Shown here one piece after another: positions 44,885-52,072 of a stretch of 64,000 nucleotides of DNA. Source of the stretch: an uncultured Rivibacter sp. (GTDB lineage Bacteria; Pseudomonadota; Gammaproteobacteria; Burkholderiales; Burkholderiaceae); contig CAMLNA010000003.1 in the NCBI GenBank assembly GCA_946481025.1, positions 1 to 64,000 on the forward strand, written 5' to 3'. Position 1 is the first letter of the stretch. Every line of letters starts with the position of its first letter. The notes under the pieces are model-generated. The model did no database searches, was not told where the DNA came from, and was given only the letters and a program-made list of their open reading frames with translations. Both the position numbers and the translations under genes were made by a program.

Positions 44885-46159
44885 ATGAAAAGCGCTCGTC
44901 TCTCGCACCCGCGGCGCAACGCCGCCGTCGCCTCCTGCATCGCCTTCGCTGCCGTCGGCAGCAGCGCACAGGACGAACCCAGCCCCTACTGGTTCGGCGT
45001 CTCGCAGACCTTCACGCACGACAGCAACGTGTTCCGCAGCGAATCGGGCACGCCCGAGGCCGACGACTGGATCAGCAGCACCGGCCTGCTGGCGGGGCTC
45101 GACCAGCCGCTGGGCCGCGGGATGCTCAGCGTGAACCTCTCGGCCAACCACAACAAGTACAAGAACCTCGAGCAGCTCGACAACACCGACCACAACGCGA
45201 GCGTGAAGCTCGACTGGGCCAGCATCGAGCGCCTGTCGGGCGACGTGCGCGCCTACCACCGCCGCTCGCTGCAGCAGTACGAGCAGCAGGCCGGCACCGG
45301 CGGCTCGGCCGCCCGATCGGCGGCCACGGTGCGCGGCGGCGCCGCGCAGCTGCGCCTGGGCGTCGTGACGCGCTGGACGCTCGAAGGCGGCGGCGCCTAC
45401 GACGAGAGCGAGCACCAGGCGCCCTTCGACAACCGCAACCTGCGCCAGTCTTCCGTCAACGCCGGCCTGCGCTTCCGCCCCAGCGACCTCTTCAGCTGGC
45501 GCCTGGGGGCACGCCACAGCGAAGGCAAGTACCCGCGCTTCATCGACCCCGGCAGCCTGCTGGTGGTGGGCGACGAATTCAAGCGCGACGACGTGGACCT
45601 CACCACCACCTTGACGCCCACCGGCAACAGCACCCTCAGCGCGCGCGTGGCCTACACACGCGAGGATCACTCGGCGCTGTCGCAGCGCTCGGCCAAGTTC
45701 TGGAGCGGCCTGCTCAACTACGACTGGAAGCTCACCGGCAAGACCTCGATGCGCTTCTCGCTCTCTCACGACAGCAACGCCGGCTCGGCCGACATCGACT
45801 ACGGGCTGTACAGCGACCAGTCCAACGACACGCAGCGGCGCACCACCGCGCAGGCCTCGGTGCGCTGGGATGCGACCTCGAAGATCATGGTGTATTCGAG
45901 CCTCACGCACAGCCGCCGCAAGATCGACGACGCGTTCTTCCTCACCTTCGAAGGCCAGCCGCCGTCGCCGCAGTTCGCCAGCGGCAAGGACCGCACGACC
46001 ACCGCCACGCTGGGCGCGAAGTACCAGTTCAGCCGCGGCCTCGGCTTCGCATGTTCGGTCTCGCACGAGAAGCGCTCGGTCGTCGGCGACACCGCTGGCG
46101 TGAGCTATCCGTACGACTTCACCACCGGCAGCTGCAACGTCCAGTTCGTGTTGAGGTGA
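44885..46159 (+). CDS. Exopolysaccharide biosynthesis outer-membrane protein EpsL-like
   Basis: This is a 424-residue exported protein. The signal peptide is MKSARLSHPRRNAAVASCIA with cleavage near SSA-Q. The rest has alternating beta-strand character throughout, e.g. SVNLSANHNKYKNL, ARVAYTREDHSAL, KTSMRFSLSHDSN and ACSVSHEKRSVV, ending in NVQFVLR; this fits a large outer-membrane barrel of the EpsL/capsular family linked to exosortase B loci. It would pass or guide polysaccharide across the outer membrane. It follows the initiator gene after 68 bases. The ATG at 44885 is selected because it begins the signal peptide. Confidence 0.85.
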   Translation: MKSARLSHPRRNAAVASCIAFAAVGSSAQDEPSPYWFGVSQTFTHDSNVFRSESGTPEADDWISSTGLLAGLDQPLGRGMLSVNLSANHNKYKNLEQLDNTDHNASVKLDWASIERLSGDVRAYHRRSLQQYEQQAGTGGSAARSAATVRGGAAQLRLGVVTRWTLEGGGAYDESEHQAPFDNRNLRQSSVNAGLRFRPSDLFSWRLGARHSEGKYPRFIDPGSLLVVGDEFKRDDVDLTTTLTPTGNSTLSARVAYTREDHSALSQRSAKFWSGLLNYDWKLTGKTSMRFSLSHDSNAGSADIDYGLYSDQSNDTQRRTTAQASVRWDATSKIMVYSSLTHSRRKIDDAFFLTFEGQPPSPQFASGKDRTTTATLGAKYQFSRGLGFACSVSHEKRSVVGDTAGVSYPYDFTTGSCNVQFVLR

Positions 46160-46160
46160 C

Positions 46161-46243
46161 CCACCCCCGTAGCGGCTTCGCCGCACCCCCTCAAGGGGGC
46201 GACGCCGGCGGACCGGCGAAGCCGGATCCGCGGCGTCCGCTGG
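46161..46243 (+). repeat. Interspersed palindromic intergenic repeat, copy B
   Basis: About 83 bases right after the epsL stop. It shares with copy A (40786-40868) the blocks CCCGTAGCG, CCCCCTCAAGGGGGCGACGC and ACCGGCGAAGCCGGATCCGCGGCG in the same order and orientation. Small changes keep the palindromic arms paired, for example CGGCTTCGCCG near 46172-46182. Confidence 0.78.
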
Positions 46244-46628
46244 GCTGCGGCCGCTGAGCGTGTCGCAGGTTTTGCGCCGCGAATCCCGCAACTGTCTCCG
46301 ATGAAACGGTGGGTAAGTGGTGCGGTTTTCATACAGCGTTCCACCACAGAATCTTTGCAGCTGACCCGCAGGGCATGGCCCTGTGCAGCATGCACGCATG
46401 TGCAAGCGACACGACTTCCTTGTTGTTGTCCGCCACGTGCCGGCGTCGGTTGAGGTGTGCAAGAGCCCTAGTGGCGGTTGTTGCGCCAAGGCCAGGGCCG
46501 GTATCGGCGGACAGGAACCAGGAAGAAGAAACGCCGTCTGGGCATGCAGCTTGCCGTTCAGGCCGCCATTCATGTGGTTCAGCTTTGTCTCGTCCCCTCA
46601 ATGTGTTTGCAACTTCGGGAGAAGTGAA
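46244..46628 (+). promoter_or_regulatory. 385-base leader of the PEP-CTERM gene with palindromes
   Basis: No protein is supported here. Two perfect inverted repeats are visible: CAGGG-catgg-CCCTG (46369-46383) and TGCAC-gcat-GTGCA (46391-46404), side by side. They could be an operator or a leader structure. No sigma-54 -24/-12 element with correct spacing was found, although PEP-CTERM genes in related systems can be RpoN-dependent. Confidence 0.4.
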
Positions 46629-47135
46629 ATGAAGCAGAAGTTAGTAGCGAAGAAGCTGCTGCTGGCCGCGGGCGCCTCGGTGGCGATGCTCGCGGGCACA
46701 TCGGCCCAGGCGCTCGACGTGCCCTGCCCGGTGGGCATCGGGCTCGACCAGTGCTACGTGGGCGCGGTGTCCGGCAAGAAGCGCAGCTTCAGCGACTGGA
46801 CCATCGGCGATCTGTCGGTGGAAACCTTGTCGAACGTGCTGGGCAACTTCTTCACCCTGGGTCTCGACCTGAAGGAAGTGAAGATCTTCGATGACGCCAA
46901 CACGTACACCGACACCAAGGTTGCCGACGGCGTGAGCTTCGACAACGTCGCTGAAGGCCTGTACACCGTGCGCATCTCCGGCCTCATCACCGGCCCGAAG
47001 GTCTATGGCCACCACTACGGTGCCTACGCCGGCGGCTTCAACGTGACGCCGGTGCCGGAACCTGAAACGTATGCGCTGCTGCTGGCAGGCCTGCTGGCCG
47101 TCGGGTACGTGGCACGCCGCCGCTCTCAGGTGTAA
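46629..47135 (+). CDS. PEP-CTERM sorting-domain protein, putative exosortase B substrate
   Basis: This is a 168-residue exported protein. The signal peptide is KQKLVAKKLLLAAGASVAML with cleavage near AQA. The body holds two cysteines (CPVGIGLDQC) that probably form a disulfide and beta-rich sequence (TYTDTKVADGVSFDNVAEGL). The C-terminus is a complete PEP-CTERM domain: VTPVPEPETYALLLAGLLAV, then GYVARRRSQV, i.e. the PEP motif, a membrane helix and an Arg cluster. Exosortase cleaves such domains during export. It stands alone with a long leader and its own terminator, facing the minus-strand EPS operon. The start is the ATG at 46629; the longer open frame upstream has no signal peptide. Confidence 0.92.
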   Translation: MKQKLVAKKLLLAAGASVAMLAGTSAQALDVPCPVGIGLDQCYVGAVSGKKRSFSDWTIGDLSVETLSNVLGNFFTLGLDLKEVKIFDDANTYTDTKVADGVSFDNVAEGLYTVRISGLITGPKVYGHHYGAYAGGFNVTPVPEPETYALLLAGLLAVGYVARRRSQV

Positions 47136-47160
47136 GCGCCCCGATTCCTCCACAAGAGGA

Positions 47161-47204
47161 AAGGCCCCCCGGGTGTTCCCTCCCCGGCGGGCCTTCTTGC
47201 TTTT
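47161..47204. terminator. Bidirectional terminator between the PEP-CTERM gene and the EPS operon
   Basis: AAGGCCCCCCGGG (47161-47173) pairs with CCCGGCGGGCCTT (47183-47195) with one mismatch. TTCTTGCTTTT follows on the plus strand, and on the minus strand the hairpin is followed by TTTTCCTCTT. It can end both the plus-strand PEP-CTERM transcript and the minus-strand glycosyltransferase transcript. Confidence 0.85.
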
Positions 47205-47221
47205 AGGGCCTGGGTTGCGGC

Positions 47222-48370
47222 TCAGGCCCTGCGGTCCGCCACCACCCCGTCGCGCACCACCTGCGGCAGGTACTGCTGCAGCAGCGTCTCGTAGGCACCC
47301 AGGATCTGCGGCCAGGTGAGGCCGTCCTCGAAACGCCGCACGCTCGCTGCGCGCATGCCCTGAAGTGCCGACGGGTCCGCCAGCACGTCGGTCAGCACGC
47401 GATCGAAGGAGCCCGCGTCGCTGAAGTAGCGCGCGCCTTCACCTGCCACCCAACGGTTGAACCGGTTGTCATGCGCGATCACCGCGTTGCCGGCGCCCAG
47501 CGCCTCCACCAGGGACGGATTGGTGCCGCCCACCTGGTGGCCGTGTACATAGGCCGCGCTGTGGAAGCGCAGGGCCTGCACCACCGGTTTGTCGTAGATG
47601 GCCCCGAGGAACCGGACTTCGCTGCCCGCGGCTTCCTGCACCGCCCGGTGGTAGGCGTTGTCTGCGGCGTAGTTGCCGAGCACCGCCAGCTGCAGGCCGC
47701 GCGGCCGCGCGGAAAAGCCCTGCACCACCTCCAGCAGCGAGTTCTCGGGCTCGGGCCGCGCCACCAGCGTGAGGTAGCGGCCCGGCTCCAGCCCGCGCTC
47801 GCGCACCGGCAGCTCGGGCATGGCTTCGATGCGGTCGGCCCCGTAGGCGATGGTGGTGATCTTGTCGTGGCGCACCCGGGACGCCAGGTGGACCTTGATC
47901 TGCGGATGGTCTGCCACCAGGTGGTCGCCCAGCCAGCAACCTGCCCAGTCGTTGAACCAGAACCAGGTCTTGGCCACCGGCCCCCACTTGGCGCGCGACC
48001 ACTCGATGCCGTCCATGTTGATGATGTTGGGCACGCCGCGCAGCCGCAGCAGAGCGCAGAACACCGCGGTGTTGTAGCCCAGCGTGAGGCAGAGGTCCCG
48101 ATGGTGCGACGCATGCAGCGTGGCCTTCCAGTCGAACTGCACCGTGCCCTTGGGCCCTGTCGCACGCACCGGAATGCGCACCCGCTCCACGCCTCGCCAG
48201 CGGTCTTCGAACATGGGGCCTGCGCCATCTTCCTGGCAATAGACCACCACCCGCCAGCCCCGCTCGACCAGGTGGAGCGCGAGGTGTTCCGCAAAAGTCT
48301 CGAAGCCGCCGTGGGCGGCCGGCACGCCGCGGGTGCCGAGGATGCGCAAGGTCTTGAGTCGGTCTGTCAT
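47222..48370 (-). CDS. GT4 glycosyltransferase with DUF1972 domain
   Basis: This is a 382-residue glycosyltransferase. The N-terminal DUF1972 region is RILGTRGVPAAHGGFETFAE, which serves as the acceptor-side Rossmann fold in rhamnosyl- or related transferases of EPS clusters. The C-terminal GT4 domain carries LTLVARPEPENSL and VHGHQVGGTNPSLVEALGAG, with the retaining-GT Glu in NPSLVEALGAG. There is no membrane segment. It is the last gene of the minus-strand EPS operon, 13 bases after the first GT4 paralogue. The sugar it transfers is unknown. Confidence 0.9.
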   Translation of the reverse strand: MTDRLKTLRILGTRGVPAAHGGFETFAEHLALHLVERGWRVVVYCQEDGAGPMFEDRWRGVERVRIPVRATGPKGTVQFDWKATLHASHHRDLCLTLGYNTAVFCALLRLRGVPNIINMDGIEWSRAKWGPVAKTWFWFNDWAGCWLGDHLVADHPQIKVHLASRVRHDKITTIAYGADRIEAMPELPVRERGLEPGRYLTLVARPEPENSLLEVVQGFSARPRGLQLAVLGNYAADNAYHRAVQEAAGSEVRFLGAIYDKPVVQALRFHSAAYVHGHQVGGTNPSLVEALGAGNAVIAHDNRFNRWVAGEGARYFSDAGSFDRVLTDVLADPSALQGMRAASVRRFEDGLTWPQILGAYETLLQQYLPQVVRDGVVADRRA

Positions 48371-48383
48371 CTGGAATGGGAGG

Positions 48384-49640
48384 TCATGAGGGTTCGGTCA
48401 GCGCCACGCCCAGGGAGGCATACAGCTCCAGCGTGGCGCGCTGGTATCGCGAACGGTTGAAGTGTTCGGCCACGCGCGCTCGGGCGGCGCGGCCCATGCG
48501 GGCCAGGCCGGCATCGCCGGCGCGCTGCACCTGCTGCAGCCGCTGCGAGAGATCGGTCTTCGAACGGCTTTCGAAGACCCAGCCGGTTTCGCCTTCGTCG
48601 ATCAGCTCGGGGATGCCGCCGATGCGTGCGCCGATCACCGGCTTGCCCAGCGCCATGCTCTCGAGCACGCTCATCGGAGCGTTCTCGTACCACTCGGAGG
48701 GCAGCACCACGGCCCGCGCGGCGCGCACCAGCTGATGCAAGGGCTCGCCGCTGCGGTAGCCGAGGAACTCCACGTCGAGCCCCGGCAACGAGGCCGCCAG
48801 CGCCCTCAGCGCCGCCTCCTGCGGGCCGGTGCCGGCCACCTTGAGCGACACGCCTGCCTCGTGCGCGGCCTGCAGCAGCGTGGCCACGCCCTTCTCGGGC
48901 GCGAGCCGCCCGAAGTAGAGAAAGTAGCCGCCCGGCTCGAAGCAGGGTTCGAAGGCCGACGCGTCCACGTAGTTCGGGATGTAGGCAAAGCGCTCGCGCG
49001 GCCAGCCCCACTCGACGAATTTCTCGAGGAAGAAGCGGCTGGGCACGACCACCTTGTCGAGGTGCCTGCGGTAGGTGTCGAGGTAGCGGTGCAGCCCGCT
49101 CTCGGCCGCGATGACGGCGCTCGCGCCCAGGGAGCCGCGCATGCAGCGGTGGCGCAGCACGTTCAGCACCGAGCCGTCGCGGCAGCGCTCGCACAGCCCG
49201 TTGTCATTGAGCATGCGGTAGGCCGGGCAGGCGAGCTTCAGATCGTGTGCGGTCATCACGACGGGCACGCCGGCCTGCTTGAGCGTGGGCAGGATGGACG
49301 GCGAATGGTGGTGGTAGATGCAATGCACATGGGCGATGTCGACCGGGTGCTCCGCCAGCAGTGCGCGCAGCTTGCGCTGTGCCTCGAAGGAGTAGATGAC
49401 CTTGGTGGCCATCACGAGCTTGCGCGCCGGGCTGTAGTCGTGTCCGAGTTCCAGTTCATCGATGAAGTAGCGGGCCCACGGCGTCTCGAAGTTCTTCGGG
49501 TGGTGCATCGCGAAGTACGCGGTGTTCCAGCCCAGCGATTCCATCAGCGCGGCATGTTCGAGGTACACCACGTCCGAGCCGCCGCGGCGGTAGTGGTAGG
49601 TGTTGACGTTGAGCAAGCGGGGGACGTTCAGGCGTTTCAT
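48384..49640 (-). CDS. GT4 glycosyltransferase, tandem paralogue 1
   Basis: This is a 418-residue GT4-family transferase. The N-terminal domain includes NTYHYRRGGSDVVYLEHAAL and HCIYHHHSPSILPTLKQAG. A cysteine cluster, CPAYRML then CERCRDG and RHRC, is common to this subfamily and may bind metal. The C-terminal GT4 domain has FLYFGRLAPEKGVATLL and the donor-site motif APMSVLESMALGKPVIGARI with the catalytic Glu. By eye most positions match the adjacent gene at 49736-50983, so the two are a recent tandem duplication. Both may add successive similar sugars to the EPS repeat. Confidence 0.92.
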   Translation of the reverse strand: MKRLNVPRLLNVNTYHYRRGGSDVVYLEHAALMESLGWNTAYFAMHHPKNFETPWARYFIDELELGHDYSPARKLVMATKVIYSFEAQRKLRALLAEHPVDIAHVHCIYHHHSPSILPTLKQAGVPVVMTAHDLKLACPAYRMLNDNGLCERCRDGSVLNVLRHRCMRGSLGASAVIAAESGLHRYLDTYRRHLDKVVVPSRFFLEKFVEWGWPRERFAYIPNYVDASAFEPCFEPGGYFLYFGRLAPEKGVATLLQAAHEAGVSLKVAGTGPQEAALRALAASLPGLDVEFLGYRSGEPLHQLVRAARAVVLPSEWYENAPMSVLESMALGKPVIGARIGGIPELIDEGETGWVFESRSKTDLSQRLQQVQRAGDAGLARMGRAARARVAEHFNRSRYQRATLELYASLGVALTEPS

Positions 49641-49735
49641 CGCGACCCCGCCTGCCGGTCGCTACCGCAAGCGGGCCTCCTGCACGGGCGGTGGGCGGGG
49701 CGACCTGCCGGCCCGTTGTAGCGGCAGGTGCATCT

Positions 49736-50983
49736 TCACGACACCACCCGCACGCCCAGCGAGGCATAGAGGTTGAGCATCGCGTCCACATAGCCCGCGC
49801 GGTGGAAGCGTTGTTCCACGTGCCGCCGCGCGGCGCGGCCCATCTCGATGAGGTGCGAGTCGGAGGCCGCCATCGCGGTCTGCAAGCATTGCGCCAGATC
49901 AGGCACCGAACCGCTCTTGAAGATCCATCCTGTTTCACCTTCAACAACCAGTTCCGGAATGCCACCGATTCGCGCACCAATGACCGGCTTTCCGAGGGCC
50001 ATGCTTTCCAGAACGCTCATGGGTGCGTTCTCGTACATCTCGGTCGGCAGCACGACCACGCGTGCACGGCGCACTGCTTCATGCAGTGCCTGGCCGCTCT
50101 GGTAGCCCAGGAACTCGGCCTTGCCCCCAAGCGATGCATTGAGTGCCTTGAAATCGGCCTCGTGTGCACCGGTGCCGAGCAGCTTGAGCGGCACGCGGGC
50201 CTCGTGAGCGGCGCGCAGCAGGGTCGCCACGCCCTTTTCGTTGACGAGGCGACCGAGATAGAGGACGTGGTCGCCCGGCTCGTAGCGCGGCATGAAACGG
50301 GGCGCGTCCACGTAGTTGGGGATGTAGACGAACCGGTCGCGCGGCCAGCCCCACTCGATGAACTTGTCGCGCAGGAACTGGCTGGGCACCACCACCTTGT
50401 CGAGGTGGCGCTGGTAGCTGTCGAGCCACCGGTGGACGCCGGCCTCGACGGCGACGATGGCGCTGGCGGCCAGCGACTCCCGCACGCAGCGATGCTTCAC
50501 CACGTTGAGCAGGGAGCCGTCGCGGCAGCGCTCGCACACGCCGGTGCGGTTGAGCATCTTGGCCGACGGGCAGATCATCTTGGTGTCGTGCGCCGTCATC
50601 ACGATGGGCACGCCGGCCTGCTTGAGCGTCGACAGGATGGACGGCGAATGGTGGTGGTAGATGCAGTGCAGGTGCGCGAGGTCGACGCGGTGGTCGGCCA
50701 GCAGGGAACGCAGCTTGCGCTGGGCTTCGAACGAATAGACGACCTGGGTCGCCTTGACCGCCTTCTCCAGCAGCGAGTACTCGTGGCCGAACTCGATCTC
50801 CTCGATGAAGTACTTCGACCAGGGCGTTTCGATGTTCTTCGGGTGCTGCATCGCGAAGAAGGCGCTGTGAAAGCCCAGCTCTTCCATCAGCGCCGCGTGG
50901 TCGAGGTACACCACGTCGGAGCCGCCGCGGCGGTAGTGGTAGGTGTTGATGCTCAGCAGCGTGGGCATGTGGGCTCTTTTCAT
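49736..50983 (-). CDS. GT4 glycosyltransferase, tandem paralogue 2
   Basis: This is a 415-residue paralogue of the downstream gene (48384-49640), 95 bases away. It shares NTYHYRRGGSDVVYLDHAAL, HCIYHHHSPSIL, the Cys set (CPSAKML, CERCRDG, KHRC), EKGVATLLRAAHEA and APMSVLESMALGKPVIGARI. Differences cluster around residues 255-300 and the C-terminus, which line the acceptor and donor sites, so the two may use different sugars. The start at 50983 (MKRAHMPTLL) overlaps the pyruvyltransferase-like stop by four bases. Confidence 0.92.
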   Translation of the reverse strand: MKRAHMPTLLSINTYHYRRGGSDVVYLDHAALMEELGFHSAFFAMQHPKNIETPWSKYFIEEIEFGHEYSLLEKAVKATQVVYSFEAQRKLRSLLADHRVDLAHLHCIYHHHSPSILSTLKQAGVPIVMTAHDTKMICPSAKMLNRTGVCERCRDGSLLNVVKHRCVRESLAASAIVAVEAGVHRWLDSYQRHLDKVVVPSQFLRDKFIEWGWPRDRFVYIPNYVDAPRFMPRYEPGDHVLYLGRLVNEKGVATLLRAAHEARVPLKLLGTGAHEADFKALNASLGGKAEFLGYQSGQALHEAVRRARVVVLPTEMYENAPMSVLESMALGKPVIGARIGGIPELVVEGETGWIFKSGSVPDLAQCLQTAMAASDSHLIEMGRAARRHVEQRFHRAGYVDAMLNLYASLGVRVVS

Positions 50984-52035
50984 GCGCCGGCCCCTCCGGT
51001 GGCGGCGGCATGGACGGGCGCGCCGGCGGCTTCTCCGGCCTGGCCCTGATGACCCTGCTGCTGCTGCGCCACGGCGCGACGCGTGCCGGCATTGAGCTCG
51101 ACGAGCGGGCTGGCATGCGTCCATTGCGCGACGTAGCGGCTGTTCTTGCCGTAGCTGTTGTCGTCGACGCGGTGGGGCATGGCCAGCAGGCACGACAGGA
51201 TGTGCGCGTGCAGGCGGTCGCTCTCGACCCGCTCGTACCGGGAGAACAACGCCACGGCCCGCTGCATGATCCGGTCGGCCCGCTGCTGCCACCAGCGCGC
51301 GAACCAGTTGCCGAACAGGCCCTGAGCGCCCAGCCTGCGGCCGGCCTGCGTGACGCAGCGCTCGATCTGCCGCAGCGTGAAACGCCAGCCGGGGCCGATG
51401 AGGTCGTCCCAGTCGAAGCTGCCGCTGCCGGCCTCGCCGCCGCCGGCGGTGCTTTCGCCATCGCGGCGGCGCAAGTGCAGCACGCCCTGCCCCTGCTGCG
51501 TACGGCGCAGCGGCCACAGCTGGTGGGCCATGTCGGGCATGAGGTACACGTGTTCGGTGAGCTGCTGCGCCACCAGGCGCGAATGCTCGTCGCGCACGCA
51601 GATGTGCAGGTCCGGATGGCCGGCGCACACCGACCGGCAGCGCTCGAAGGCGGCCGGGTCCTCGAAATGCAGGCTCTGCGGCATGACGACGATGCGGCAG
51701 TCCGGGCGCCTGGCGATGAGGTGTTCGCGAAACGCCTGGAAGGGGCCGTAGATGTCGCCGAAGTTGCCGCCTCCGTGGAACACGAGCACGTCGCCGCTGC
51801 GAGCCCAGCTGGCGTCGTAGTTGAAGTACATCGCGCTGCGCGTGGGCGTGAGTCGGTGCGTCTCGAAGAACTTCAGCGTGCCGGCCATGATGAGCAGGTC
51901 GCCCACGTTGCCGTGCATGGGCACGTCCAGGTAATGCAGGGGGCGGCCGGACAGCAGCGGCAGCAGCGGCGCATGGGCAGCCTTGAGCCGCTCCATCAGG
52001 CGGGCATGGGCCTGGGCAGGTGTGATGTTCGACAT
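50980..52035 (-). CDS. Polysaccharide pyruvyltransferase-family protein
   Basis: This is a 351-residue protein of the polysaccharide pyruvyl transferase (PF04230/ExoV) family, which adds pyruvate ketals to EPS sugars. Typical blocks are HGNVGDLLIMAGTLKFFE near the start, LVFHGGGNFGDIYGPFQAFR and VVMPQSLHFEDP. The C-terminal tail (about the last 40 residues) is Gln/Ala/Gly-rich (RRAVAQQQQGHQGQAGEAAG), probably disordered and not part of the fold. The ATG at 52035 gives the family-like start; longer open sequence upstream is not supported. It is 37 bases after the fusion gene and overlaps the next GT4. Confidence 0.85.
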   Translation of the reverse strand: MSNITPAQAHARLMERLKAAHAPLLPLLSGRPLHYLDVPMHGNVGDLLIMAGTLKFFETHRLTPTRSAMYFNYDASWARSGDVLVFHGGGNFGDIYGPFQAFREHLIARRPDCRIVVMPQSLHFEDPAAFERCRSVCAGHPDLHICVRDEHSRLVAQQLTEHVYLMPDMAHQLWPLRRTQQGQGVLHLRRRDGESTAGGGEAGSGSFDWDDLIGPGWRFTLRQIERCVTQAGRRLGAQGLFGNWFARWWQQRADRIMQRAVALFSRYERVESDRLHAHILSCLLAMPHRVDDNSYGKNSRYVAQWTHASPLVELNAGTRRAVAQQQQGHQGQAGEAAGAPVHAAATGGAGA

Positions 52036-52072
52036 GTCTTTCAGGTCGTTCGATTCGGTGTATCGGCGAGGA

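Noticed and set aside
46260..46628. A sigma-54 promoter before the PEP-CTERM gene
   Set aside because: GG and GC dinucleotides occur (for example near 46377-46389), but at 8 or 9 bases rather than the required 10, so no proper -24/-12 element is supported.
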